A program made the position numbers and the translations under genes. Below, piece by piece: positions 31,845-39,134 of a stretch of 64,000 bases of DNA (the first letter of the stretch is position 1; every line of letters starts with the position of its first letter). This DNA comes from a virus. The notes under the pieces were generated by a model. It was given only the letters and a program-made list of their open reading frames with translations, was not told where the DNA came from and made no database searches. The stretch lies in IMG/VR virus record IMGVR_UViG_3300021961_000062, positions 1-64,000 of that record; one strand, given 5' to 3'.

Positions 31845-32510
31845 TCAAACCTTTATGGGTAGGTGTTTTTCGTACAACGCCTCAAAGAATAATTTACTCT
31901 TTGCCCATTTTTTATCCACTTCACCTATTGATTTATGGTAAAGTTTTATTTTAGTTGTGATACCCACTTTAACTCCCTCTAAGTGATTTAATAAACATAT
32001 GGGTAAGTCGTAGAAGTGAAATCCGTCAAATTGGGTATCAAAGTTTTTCTTTATTCTCTTTTTATGGATCATCATAAACAAACCGTCGATTACTACAACC
32101 TCCTTAATTTTATCTTCGAAGGAATTAGAGTACTTAGAGATATATTTTTTACCATCGTGAATATGACCAACTTGCCCCTGCATAGAGTCCCTATCTTGCC
32201 ACCATTGTCCTGAAATTAAATTATCCGTACCGGCCAAACCTATAATCCCATATTCGGGATTTTTATCAAATAATTTAATGATTTTAGGGGTAAGGTTTTT
32301 AGTTTCTAATTCCAGGTCGTCGTGGATAAAAACAACAATATCATTATCGGATTGATCTAATCCCTCATTATAAACCTGAGTGAGGGACTTAGTCCCATCA
32401 TTCTCAATAAAAATGTATTGATTCTTGGGATGAGAAAAAAATTTCTTAATATGATTAACGTATGTGTCGTCAATTTTTCGAGTAGAACATACAACGGTAA
32501 TTGTATTCAT
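31845..32510 (-). CDS. GT2-type glycosyltransferase
   Basis: The 221-residue protein has ITVVCSTRKIDDTY at the start, NDIVVFIHDDLELETKNL (HDD metal site, about residues 52-69) and FDGFHFYDLPICLLN at the C-terminal side, the arrangement of the Glyco_tranf_2_5/StrF-like group. It is far from the 13-20 kb cluster and near the RNA genes. The acceptor is unknown. Confidence 0.7.
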   Translation of the reverse strand: MNTITVVCSTRKIDDTYVNHIKKFFSHPKNQYIFIENDGTKSLTQVYNEGLDQSDNDIVVFIHDDLELETKNLTPKIIKLFDKNPEYGIIGLAGTDNLISGQWWQDRDSMQGQVGHIHDGKKYISKYSNSFEDKIKEVVVIDGLFMMIHKKRIKKNFDTQFDGFHFYDLPICLLNHLEGVKVGITTKIKLYHKSIGEVDKKWAKSKLFFEALYEKHLPIKV

Positions 32511-32540
32511 AAATTAAGGGATATACCCTTAATGATAAAA

Positions 32541-32732
32541 CTATTGGGTGGATTTGTCAAGACTTTTTTTAATATGTTTAAATGCCTCCTCATAAACAGG
32601 TAACATATCATAAGCGGTGGGACGAGGTTTGATTTCACTTTTGGAAACCATATCCCTTAATTGGTCAGCAACACCCAAAGAATGTGCTTCATACATCAAC
32701 TCCTCTAATAAGTCACTACTTGTTAAACCCAT
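32541..32732 (-). CDS. Small hypothetical protein
   Basis: From the ATG at 32732 the product is 63 residues (MGLTSSDLLEELMYEAHSLG), helical, with IKPRPTAYDMLPVYEEAFKHIKK at the end. Its start overlaps the end of the coiled-coil gene upstream. Not recognised. Confidence 0.5.
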   Translation of the reverse strand: MGLTSSDLLEELMYEAHSLGVADQLRDMVSKSEIKPRPTAYDMLPVYEEAFKHIKKSLDKSTQ

Positions 32733-32853
32733 CACCAATATTGTCTAACTCTTGTTGTAATTTTTGTATTTGTCGTTTTATTTCTTGAGTTTGTTTTTCA
32801 AACTTAAGTTTTAAAATTTTATCTATTATCAATTTTTTATCTAATAGTGACAT
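32716..32853 (-). CDS. Very short coiled-coil protein
   Basis: The 45-residue product starts MSLLDKKLIIDKILKLKFEK and is one Gln/Lys/Glu-rich heptad-repeat helix. Its ATG is three bases after the late octamer and its 3' end overlaps the start of the gene after it, which supports its being real. Confidence 0.55.
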   Translation of the reverse strand: MSLLDKKLIIDKILKLKFEKQTQEIKRQIQKLQQELDNIGDGFNK

Positions 32854-32856
32854 ATT

Positions 32857-32864
32857 AATAAATA
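32857..32864 (-). promoter_or_regulatory. TATTTATT motif, 3 nt before ATG (leaderless late promoter)
   Basis: On the minus strand: octamer, AAT, then the ATG at 32853. Confidence 0.55.
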
Positions 32865-32892
32865 TGTAACAATTTAGTATGTTAAAAAATAA

Positions 32893-33345
32893 TTATCGAC
32901 ATTGGTAGTCCGCCGCCCTACTAGCAATTTGTTCGTTAGGTTTCACATTAACCTTAAAACCTAACGAATTAGCCCAACCTTTCGCCATAGGGATAAGTTT
33001 ATTGGAATAATACTTATCATTAGAATTATAATCTAAGTCAATTTGTATTTCCACCTTTATTTTTTCTGATATCCATTGAGCAATTTCTATTGAATATTCA
33101 GATTCTTTTAATAGTCGTGTAAATTTATCATTTATCCTATCTACACTAAAATTTTTATATATGTAATGGACGCCTCTACTTCCATACCTATATGCGATAA
33201 CAATAGAATATTTTGTGATCAAAGCCGAGTTTTGGGAGTCACAACCAACGTGAATTACAGTGTATGGACACAATTCTAAAACCTCTAAAGTGTGTTTTAC
33301 TATCTCTACTTTAGTTCCATCTATTTTTTGAAAGACTTTGACCAT
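32893..33345 (-). CDS. RNase H-like protein (YkuK/DUF458 type)
   Basis: The 150-residue product has TVIHVGCDSQN (first acidic residue Asp 37), YSIVIAYRYGSRGVHYIYKN strands, and a later VEIQIDLDYNSNDKYYSN. This order is that of the DUF458/YkuK family, a predicted RNase H-fold nuclease in Firmicutes and some phages. It may cut RNA or DNA. It lies just downstream of the tRNA array. Confidence 0.65.
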   Translation of the reverse strand: MVKVFQKIDGTKVEIVKHTLEVLELCPYTVIHVGCDSQNSALITKYSIVIAYRYGSRGVHYIYKNFSVDRINDKFTRLLKESEYSIEIAQWISEKIKVEIQIDLDYNSNDKYYSNKLIPMAKGWANSLGFKVNVKPNEQIASRAADYQCR

Positions 33346-33372
33346 TCATATTTTTATTATTTTAAATTATTG

Positions 33373-33446
33373 TGGACCTAGAGGGACTCGAACCCCCGAC
33401 CAATTGATTATGAGTCAACTGCTCTAACCGACTGAGCTATAAGTCC
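33373..33446 (-). tRNA. tRNA-Met (CAU)
   Basis: GGACTTA/TAGGTCC acceptor stem, normal D and T arms, anticodon loop CTCATAA. The CAU anticodon can also be Ile after lysidine modification. CCA is not encoded. Confidence 0.85.
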
Positions 33447-33451
33447 AATAA

Positions 33452-33550
33452 AAAAACGGCGGGGGTTTGCGACCCCCATTTCTACTTCTGAATATGCTGA
33501 TTAAGTCGACCTCACAGCAGGAATTTCATTTTCGTCTAATTACCGTCTTC
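33452..33550 (-). ncRNA. Structured spacer with terminator-like hairpin in the tRNA array
   Basis: On the minus strand this 99-base spacer ends with the stem GGGGG-TCGCAAA-CCCCC followed four bases later by seven T. It has no tRNA ends and no gene. Confidence 0.35.
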
Positions 33551-33551
33551 G

Positions 33552-33625
33552 CTCTCCATCGAGGACTTGAACCTCGGACCTATTGATTAACAGTCAACCG
33601 CTCTAACCGACTGAGCTAATGGAGA
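33552..33625 (-). tRNA. tRNA-Asn (GUU)
   Basis: TCTCCAT/ATGGAGA acceptor, anticodon loop CTGTTAA, T-arm CGAGGTTCAAGTCCTCG. CCA not encoded. Confidence 0.9.
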
Positions 33626-33634
33626 ATTGATATG

Positions 33635-33711
33635 TTGGGATGACGGGACTTGAACCCATATGTAACCACTTACTCTTTCTACAAGGTATAAGCTTGAGGA
33701 GATACATCCCA
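33635..33711 (-). tRNA. Aberrant tRNA-like gene, anticodon uncertain
   Basis: The TGGGATG/CATCCCA acceptor stem and ATGGG-TTCAAGT-CCCGT T-arm are good, and the length is 77 bases, but no regular D-arm or seven-base anticodon loop can be drawn. A GTA (Tyr) triplet lies where an anticodon might be. Confidence 0.5.
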
Positions 33712-33716
33712 ATCTG

Positions 33717-33789
<73 letters not shown>

Positions 33790-33792
33790 ATT

Positions 33793-33868
33793 AGGTTGAG
33801 GTAGGAATCGAACCTATCACGTCACGTCCCGTGTTTGCGGGATTGCTCTACCACTGAGCTACTCAACC
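33793..33868 (-). tRNA. tRNA-like gene with six-base anticodon loop
   Basis: Acceptor GGTTGAG/CTCAACC and D-arm are normal. The anticodon stem TCCCG/CGGGA closes a loop of only six bases (CAAACA), with no U at position 33, and the variable loop is long. The isotype cannot be assigned. Confidence 0.55.
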
Positions 33869-33875
33869 CGTTTGA

Positions 33876-34034
33876 TTATTCCGCCACGGAATCCGTCGAT
33901 ACCGAATCAACAACCACTTCTTCAACAGATACGGAATCAACAACCACTTCTTCAGAAGTTTGATCTTGATTGTTACTGTTGTTACAAGCGATTAAAGTAG
34001 CGGTAGCGAATAACAGAAAAAATAATTTTTTCAT
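33876..34034 (-). CDS. Small lipoprotein lying inside the tRNA array
   Basis: From the ATG at 34034 the product is 52 residues: lipoprotein signal FATATLIAC (Cys 16), then an acidic tail with a repeated EEVVVDSVS. The frame also opens upstream through the Asp tRNA, which cannot be coding. It lies in the same orientation as the tRNAs and may be on the same transcript. Confidence 0.6.
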   Translation of the reverse strand: MKKLFFLLFATATLIACNNSNNQDQTSEEVVVDSVSVEEVVVDSVSTDSVAE

Positions 34035-34095
34035 TTCACTATTTTGTTTAATCAATTTATCATGGATTCTTTTGATGGTGACCATTATCCATTTG

Positions 34096-34169
34096 CGGTA
34101 TGGACGGGACTCGAACCCGCGACCACTTGAGTGACAGTCAAGTATTCTAACCAGCTGAACTACCACACC
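34096..34169 (-). tRNA. tRNA-Asp (GUC)
   Basis: GGTGTGG/CCATACC acceptor with one G-U, anticodon loop CTGTCAC, T-arm CGCGGGTTCGAGTCCCG. Confidence 0.88.
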
Positions 34170-34176
34170 GAATCAG

Positions 34177-34305
34177 CAATCAGGGTGGGATTCGAACCCA
34201 CATCCACTTTCGGTCGGACTGGCTTGTCATTTTGACTTCCCACGTTGTACACCGTGTTGTCCTGTGGAGTACCGATACCTACACATACCAATGTGCGACC
34301 TGATT
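34177..34305 (-). tRNA. tRNA-like gene with about 50 extra bases
   Basis: A perfect seven-pair acceptor stem (AATCAGG/CCTGATT), a perfect T-arm (GTGGG-TTCGAAT-CCCAC) and a plausible D-stem (GCAC/GTGT) enclose 78 bases where 22-31 are normal. TCGGT/ACCGA can form an anticodon stem around the insert. No intron type is recognised. Confidence 0.5.
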
Positions 34306-34357
34306 GTTTGCCACATTAGCTCCACTTTGTTTTTCCCAAAGAACAAAGAAACTTTTG

Positions 34358-34442
34358 CGGAGAGTGAGAGATTCGAACTCCCGGAACCTTTCAGTTCAAT
34401 AGTTTTCAAGACTACCGCAATCGACCACTCTGCCAACTCTCC
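34358..34442 (-). tRNA. tRNA-Ser (UGA)
   Basis: Type II tRNA with GGAGAGT/ACTCTCC acceptor, anticodon loop CTTGAAA and long variable arm; 85 bases. Confidence 0.88.
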
Positions 34443-34466
34443 AAACGACTTACATGGCATGCTAAG

Positions 34467-34539
34467 TGACCCTGGAACGACTCGAACGTTCGACCGACTG
34501 CTTAGAAGGCAGTTGCTCTATCCACTGAGCTACAGGGCC
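34467..34539 (-). tRNA. tRNA-Arg (UCU)
   Basis: GGCCCTG/CAGGGTC acceptor, anticodon stem-loop ACTGC-CTTCTAA-GCAGT. It reads AGA codons, which are common in this genome's genes. Confidence 0.9.
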
Positions 34540-34541
34540 AT

Positions 34542-34617
34542 AAAAAAGAGACCCGGGCCCAACAAGCCGCCCGTTGTGAAACGAAATTAGACGGAAGGGC
34601 CCTTTTGAAGGTCTCTC
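34542..34617 (-). ncRNA. Structured spacer RNA between tRNA-Leu and tRNA-Arg
   Basis: On the minus strand the spacer folds as an outer stem AGAGACC/GGGTCTCT followed by six T, an inner pairing of two GGGCCC boxes, and a small central hairpin. This is too elaborate for a simple terminator and too short for a tRNA. Confidence 0.5.
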
Positions 34618-34619
34618 AG

Positions 34620-34705
34620 TACCACCTGCCGGAATCGAACCGGCACGGACATCACTGCCCAAGGGATTTTAAGTCCCTCGTGTCTACCTATTTCACCAAG
34701 GTGGC
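34620..34705 (-). tRNA. tRNA-Leu (UAA)
   Basis: Type II tRNA with GCCACCT/AGGTGGT acceptor, anticodon stem-loop AGGGA-CTTAAAA-TCCCT, T-arm TGCCGGTTCGATTCCGGCA; 86 bases. Confidence 0.9.
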
Positions 34706-34780
34706 AATACTTTTCCCATATGTCAAAGAACACTTCAAATATACAGGCAATATTCTTTAAAATCAATAGGGATAAAAAAA

Positions 34781-34804
34781 ATCCCCCACATTTCTGAGGG
34801 GGAT
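34781..34804 (-). terminator. Intrinsic terminator
   Basis: On the minus strand atcccccTCAGAAATGTgggggat followed by seven T, just after the 34830-35207 gene. Confidence 0.8.
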
Positions 34805-34829
34805 TATACTATCGTTCTGTAACTACTTA

Positions 34830-35207
34830 TTAATCAGTTAATAATTGTTTAGATTTTTTTACGGGTTCACACCCATCTTTATCGATTTTCACCAATCGAT
34901 TCTCAAATTTATCAAACCTACTGTCAATATAACGGTATATGTCGTTCATGTTGTCTTCATGATTCTTATACATTTGATCCGTATATCTCATAGTTTCATT
35001 ATGTAGGCCATCTGTTCTACTTATTTCACCATCTATACGTAGGTGAAGTTCTCTTTGGTTTTCATCCAAATTTCTGAATATTCCATTGATAGCTTCCTCG
35101 AAACCATCGGAACGTTGCTTAACCTTAAACACACCCATAACAGCATACCCCAATCCGAGTAAACCGATCATACTGAGCGCACCTAAAATAAATTCTAAAT
35201 TTTCCAT
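34830..35207 (-). CDS. Membrane-anchored coiled-coil protein
   Basis: The 125-residue product has one N-terminal membrane helix (LEFILGALSMIGLLGLGYAVMGVF) followed by a charged helix with an Asn/Asp/Glu-rich heptad pattern (YTDQMYKNHEDNMNDIYRYIDSRFD). It ends in a basic segment. It lies inside the tRNA array, between tRNA-Leu and a tRNA-like gene. It resembles a spanin-like or membrane-tethered rod only in layout. No family is recognised. Confidence 0.6.
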   Translation of the reverse strand: MENLEFILGALSMIGLLGLGYAVMGVFKVKQRSDGFEEAINGIFRNLDENQRELHLRIDGEISRTDGLHNETMRYTDQMYKNHEDNMNDIYRYIDSRFDKFENRLVKIDKDGCEPVKKSKQLLTD

Positions 35208-35263
35208 GTTTTTAATTTTTAGTTTTAATTATGTCAAAGAACGATAGTAATATCTTTCACGCT

Positions 35264-35404
35264 GTAGTGGAGGGATTCGAACCACTCACGAGGTCTTTAG
35301 CCATAGGACATTGTACATATTGTGGTCAACCCATTATCCTACGTTTGTCAGATGTTCCTCACCCCCGAGACAGGAGGGTATGTCTGCCGTTTCATCACAC
35401 TACA
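35264..35404 (-). tRNA. Overlong Leu/Ser-like tRNA-like gene
   Basis: A 141-base minus-strand RNA with a complete seven-pair acceptor (TGTAGTG/CACTACA), a Leu-type D region (TGATGAAACGGCAGACA) and an anticodon stem-loop ACCCTC-CTGTCTC-GGGGGT (triplet GTC), but a variable region of about 70 bases that itself folds (GAGG...CCTC, TAGGA...TCCTA). The T-stem is imperfect. It is 11 bases from tRNA-Thr. Confidence 0.45.
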
Positions 35405-35415
35405 AACTGTGTTTG

Positions 35416-35489
35416 AGCCTCAGGAGGGATTCGAACCCCCGACAGGCTGATTACAAATCAGCTACTCTGGCCAACTGAGTTACTGAGGC
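35416..35489 (-). tRNA. tRNA-Thr (UGU)
   Basis: GCCTCAG/CTGAGGC acceptor, anticodon stem-loop GCTGA-TTTGTAA-TCAGC, T-arm CGGGGGTTCGAATCCCTC. It is the first gene of the array. Confidence 0.9.
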
Positions 35490-35583
35490 TTACAATATGT
35501 TCCATAGTCTCGGTTTTTTAATTCGAAACCATATCGGTATAGTTTTAATTATTAAGAACCACTTAATTCTTTTCACCATACTA

Positions 35584-35591
35584 TATAAATA
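35584..35591 (-). promoter_or_regulatory. TATTTATA motif, candidate tRNA-array promoter
   Basis: On the minus strand the octamer lies 94 bases upstream of the first tRNA (Thr) in an otherwise geneless spacer. Confidence 0.4.
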
Positions 35592-35642
35592 ATACAAAAA
35601 AAATTTAGATTAATCAACAGAGTTTATCTTGATTTTAAGAAC

Positions 35643-35650
35643 TATTTATA
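35643..35650 (+). promoter_or_regulatory. TATTTATA motif, lysis cassette promoter
   Basis: The octamer lies 43 bases before the holin ATG at 35694 in the divergent spacer. Confidence 0.45.
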
Positions 35651-35693
35651 GTTAAGACCTTAAAAAGTCTAATAAAAAGTAAAAAAGAGAGAC

Positions 35694-35933
35694 ATGGCAT
35701 TTAAAGACATTTTTAAAGACAAGAATGATTACAATGAAAAATCTATTGTGGGTTTTGCATCATTCGCAGTAATGGTATTATTCGCAGTTGCGGATTTGAC
35801 CACAGGTTATTTTGGTAAAGACCTCGTTATTAACGAGTTTATTTACAATTCATTTGTGGTAATAACACTTGGATCTTTTGGTATTGCTGAAGTAGGTAAA
35901 GTTTTCGGTAAGAAGGATTCAACAGAAGAATAA
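35694..35933 (+). CDS. Holin-like membrane protein
   Basis: The 79-residue product has two membrane helices (SIVGFASFAVMVLFAVADL and EFIYNSFVVITLGSFGIAEVG) and a charged tail (KKDSTEE). It is a holin candidate by size, topology and position, eleven bases before the endolysin gene. Holins form the inner-membrane holes that release endolysin. Confidence 0.7.
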   Translation: MAFKDIFKDKNDYNEKSIVGFASFAVMVLFAVADLTTGYFGKDLVINEFIYNSFVVITLGSFGIAEVGKVFGKKDSTEE

Positions 35934-35944
35934 AGAAAAAAATC

Positions 35945-36868
35945 ATGTTATTAAAAGTAGGATCAAAAGGAGAACTCGTAAAAGATGTTCAGGAAGTTGT
36001 TGGGGTTACCGCAGATGGTGTCTTTGGACCTGGTACAGAAGCGGCAGTAAAAAAATGGCAATCAGCAAACGGATTAACTGCCGATGGAATTGTTGGTAAT
36101 GCAACATTAGGGAAGATGGGATTGTTAGACACGGATAGATCTATTAGTGAATCTATTCCTGAAGCTTCTTCAGGTTTGTACACTAAAAAAACATACACAT
36201 CCCCTAATGGTATTGAAGTGATTGAGTATTTCATGCCAAAAGACGAGTATTTGAAGGGTCCAATTAAACCCGAATGGTTATTCTTACATCACACCGCGGG
36301 TTGGCATAACCCGTATAACACAATTAAATCGTGGGATGCGGATAAAAGTGGTCAAATTGCCACAGAATTTGTTTTAGGTGGACAATCTGTAAAGGGTAAC
36401 GATGATCAGTATGATGGTATATTAGTACAAGCATTTCCTAAAGGAAACTATGCGTGGCATTTAGGTAAGAACGGATCACAGACGATGCATAAAAACTCTG
36501 TAGGTATCGAAGTTTGTAATTTTGGATACGTTGTTAACGGAAAGACCTACGCGGGATCAACCGTAGATGAATCCCAAATTGTTAAATTGTCAAAACCATT
36601 TAGAGGTCATACTGATTGGCACAGATATTCTGATAAACAGATTGAGGTTTTACATAAGTGGATTCTTTGGATTGCGGAAAGAGACGGTATCGATGTAAGA
36701 GCTGGGTTACCCGCATTAGTTAAGAAAAACGGGGCGGACGCTTTCGAGTTTAATGACGACGCTTATTATGGTAAAGTTAAAGGTCTTTGGACCCATACTA
36801 ATACAAGAAAAGATAAGGTTGACATGTTCCCTCAACAAGAGTTGATGGATATGTTAGTGAGTCTATAA
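35945..36868 (+). CDS. Endolysin: peptidoglycan-binding domain plus N-acetylmuramoyl-L-alanine amidase
   Basis: The 307-residue product has an N-terminal PG_binding_1 repeat (about residues 3-58: VGSKGELVKDVQEVVGVTADGVFG ... TEAAVKKWQSANGLTADGIVG) and an Amidase_2 domain (about 95-290). The zinc and catalytic pattern LFLHHTAGWHN, AWHLGKNGS, SVGIEVCNFG and GHTDWHRYSDKQ is complete. It cuts the amide bond between MurNAc and L-Ala. No signal peptide is present, so it needs the holin encoded just before it. A terminator follows. Confidence 0.9.
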   Translation: MLLKVGSKGELVKDVQEVVGVTADGVFGPGTEAAVKKWQSANGLTADGIVGNATLGKMGLLDTDRSISESIPEASSGLYTKKTYTSPNGIEVIEYFMPKDEYLKGPIKPEWLFLHHTAGWHNPYNTIKSWDADKSGQIATEFVLGGQSVKGNDDQYDGILVQAFPKGNYAWHLGKNGSQTMHKNSVGIEVCNFGYVVNGKTYAGSTVDESQIVKLSKPFRGHTDWHRYSDKQIEVLHKWILWIAERDGIDVRAGLPALVKKNGADAFEFNDDAYYGKVKGLWTHTNTRKDKVDMFPQQELMDMLVSL

Positions 36869-36875
36869 AAAATAA

Positions 36876-36900
36876 ACCCCAACAAGGATGCTGGGGTTTT
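36876..36900 (+). terminator. Intrinsic terminator of the lysis cassette
   Basis: Stem accccaac-aaggat-gctggggttt with T run, eight bases after the endolysin stop. Confidence 0.8.
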
Positions 36901-36907
36901 AGGTCTA

Positions 36908-36973
36908 CATTGGGTTCAACCCCAATGCTTTAACGAGAAAAAACGAAAAGGTAATCGGCAAAGAGAACCTTCG
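36908..36973 (+). ncRNA. Structured RNA element, copy B
   Basis: Hairpin CATTGGG...CCCAATG, then AACGAGAAAAAACGAAAAGG, then a short hairpin (CGAA/TTCG and GGT/ACC) with CGGCAAAG at 36956-36963 in its loop. It matches the copy at 30724-30817 in order and key bases. It lies between the lysis cassette and the ClpC-like gene. Confidence 0.45.
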
Positions 36974-37015
36974 ATGTATAAATATATATTTTTTTTAAAA
37001 AAGTTCAGATTTTAG

Positions 37016-39031
37016 TTAAATGAGGGGAAGATTTTTGGAAATTTCCAAATTCCCCTCTTTTATTTTTAACAAGATCTCCACATTTTCTACAATATTACCC
37101 ATCAAAATTTCATCACTTATAAAATCTTCACATAGATTTTGAATAATTCTTTTGATTGGTCGGGCACCATACTCTTCCTCAGAATTAAGTTTCAAAATTT
37201 CGTCATAAACGGTTTTGTCAAAAGTTATTTTATAAGAATTCTCGTTTAACCTATTAATTAAAGACTGTAGTTCAATCTGTACGATTTTTCTTAGAGATTT
37301 ATCATCTAACTTGTTGAAGACGATTATATCATCTACCCTATTTAAGAATTCTGGTGAGAATTGTTGCTTCAAAGACTTCTTTATAATTGAATCTCTTACT
37401 TTTTCTTGGTTATTATCGTTTGTGAACCCGACACCACCACCAAAATCAGATACTTTCTTAGCACCAATATTTGATGTCATAATAATCAGAGTGTTTGTGA
37501 AATTAACTTTCCTACCAAAAGAATCGGTTAAGTGACCTTCATCCAAAATCTGTAGTAGAATGTTAAAGACATCCTTATGTGCCTTTTCAATTTCATCAAA
37601 TAAAACAACGGAGAATGGATTGTTTTTTATCTTCTCCGTCAATTGACCACCTTCGTCGTATCCAACGTACCCGGGAGGAGACCCAATCAAACGAGAAACA
37701 TTATGTTTTTCCATAAACTCACTCATATCGACCCTAATAATTTTTTCAGGATCCCCAAAAAGTGTTTTAGCTAATGTTTTGGCTAAGTGTGTTTTACCAA
37801 CACCGGTAGATCCTAAAAACATGAATGACCCAATGGGTTTATTTGCGTTTTTAACACCGACTCTGTTTCTTCTTATTGATTTTGAGATTTTAGAAACCGC
37901 ATCGTCTTGACCAATAACATTTTTAGAGATGGTTTTTTCTAACGATAATAAAGATTTACTTTCTTTGGTGTCCAATTTTGAGATTGGTACTCCCGTCATG
38001 GAGGTAATGAGATTATAAACATCCTCAACACTAATCTCTTTTCTGTTTACTTGTTGTTCGTCGTTCCATTTTTTCTTTTCTGACTCCAACTTTTTGAGGA
38101 CCTTCTTTTCTTCATCTCTGAGTTGTGCCGCCTGTTCATAGTCTTGACTTTTTACGACCTCTAATTTTCTTGTTTTGATTTTCTCCGATTCCTTTTTTAA
38201 CTTCTCAATAGAGTCGGGAATCTTCACATTTATTTTTTTCTCAGAACCTAATTCATCCAAAACGTCAATCGCCTTATCGGGAAACTGTTTATCAGTAATA
38301 TATCTTTTACTAAGGGATACGATAGTTTCGATAACATTAGAATTATAAGAAACCCTGTGAAACTCCTCATATGAAGGTTTTAAGTTGTAAAGAATATCAA
38401 TTGTTTCATCCACAGTGGGTTCGTTAAGTATAATTTTTTGAAATCTCCTTACCAACGCACCATCTTTTTCAATGTTCTTTTTGAATTCATCAAATGTTGT
38501 GGCACCAATACATTGAATTTCTCCTCGAGCCAATGCGGGTTTTAAAATATTCGCAGCATCCATAGACCCCGACGCATTACCCGCACCAACCATAGTGTGA
38601 ATTTCGTCTATAAAGACAATTACGTTTGGGGCTTCCTGTAGTTCATTTAAGATAGCTTTAATTCTCTCTTCAAACTGTCCCCTATACTTTGTACCTGCAA
38701 CTAAAGATGTGAGGTCTAAGGACATTATTCGTTTATCCAGTAGATTGGTGGGACAGTTACCGTTTGTAATTAGTAGGGCTAACTTTTCTACTAACGCAGA
38801 TTTACCCACACCCGCGTCACCAACGATGACAACGTTATTTTTCTTTTTCCTTGATAGTATTTGGGCTATTCTCATAACCTCCTTACCCCTACCTATGATA
38901 GGATCTATCAACCCCTCACTCGCCAATCGAGTGAGATCCCTTGAGAAGTTATCGAGTACTGGTGTATTAGACCCTCTCTTACTTTTTCTCTGTTGTGATG
39001 GTGACCCACCTTCAAAAAAATCCACGGACAT
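37016..39031 (-). CDS. ClpC/ClpA-like double-AAA+ unfoldase lacking the N-domain
   Basis: The 671-residue product has two AAA+ modules. The first (from about residue 40) has Walker A GDAGVGKSA and Walker B VIVFIDEIHTMVGAG; a UVR-like coiled middle (KSQDYEQAAQLRDEEKKVLKKLE) follows; the second has GSTGVGKTH and VVLFDEIEKAH. A VGF tripeptide after TSNIGAKKVSDFGGG corresponds in position to the ClpP-docking loop (VGF in Bacillus ClpC, IGF/IGL in others). The adaptor-binding N-domain, normally about 150 residues, is missing. It therefore should unfold proteins and could feed host ClpP. It is divergent from an Hsp20 gene. Confidence 0.88.
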   Translation of the reverse strand: MSVDFFEGGSPSQQRKSKRGSNTPVLDNFSRDLTRLASEGLIDPIIGRGKEVMRIAQILSRKKKNNVVIVGDAGVGKSALVEKLALLITNGNCPTNLLDKRIMSLDLTSLVAGTKYRGQFEERIKAILNELQEAPNVIVFIDEIHTMVGAGNASGSMDAANILKPALARGEIQCIGATTFDEFKKNIEKDGALVRRFQKIILNEPTVDETIDILYNLKPSYEEFHRVSYNSNVIETIVSLSKRYITDKQFPDKAIDVLDELGSEKKINVKIPDSIEKLKKESEKIKTRKLEVVKSQDYEQAAQLRDEEKKVLKKLESEKKKWNDEQQVNRKEISVEDVYNLITSMTGVPISKLDTKESKSLLSLEKTISKNVIGQDDAVSKISKSIRRNRVGVKNANKPIGSFMFLGSTGVGKTHLAKTLAKTLFGDPEKIIRVDMSEFMEKHNVSRLIGSPPGYVGYDEGGQLTEKIKNNPFSVVLFDEIEKAHKDVFNILLQILDEGHLTDSFGRKVNFTNTLIIMTSNIGAKKVSDFGGGVGFTNDNNQEKVRDSIIKKSLKQQFSPEFLNRVDDIIVFNKLDDKSLRKIVQIELQSLINRLNENSYKITFDKTVYDEILKLNSEEEYGARPIKRIIQNLCEDFISDEILMGNIVENVEILLKIKEGNLEISKNLPLI

Positions 39032-39092
39032 ATGTATCTTGTTTTAACTTTTATAAAGATAACAAAAATTGAACTAAGAGTCAATAGATGTC

Positions 39093-39108
39093 AAAATGTC
39101 ATAATATT
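39093..39108 (+). repeat. 16-base direct repeat, first copy
   Basis: AAAATGTCATAATATT; identical to the copy at 39135-39150. Confidence 0.85.
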
Positions 39109-39134
39109 ATTTTTTATTTTAACTAATATATGAA

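Noticed and set aside
34177-34305. Group I intron in a tRNA
   Set aside because: The insert is about 50 bases, far below the size of a group I intron core, and shows none of its conserved pairings.
34264-34662. Plus- and minus-strand frames over the tRNA genes
   Set aside because: They cross tRNA-Ser, tRNA-Arg and tRNA-Leu; the codons are the tRNA bodies read in other frames.
35231-35416. 61-codon plus-strand frame with CTYCGQP
   Set aside because: It lies across the minus-strand 141-base tRNA-like gene, and the Cys pair comes from the antisense of the RNA stems.
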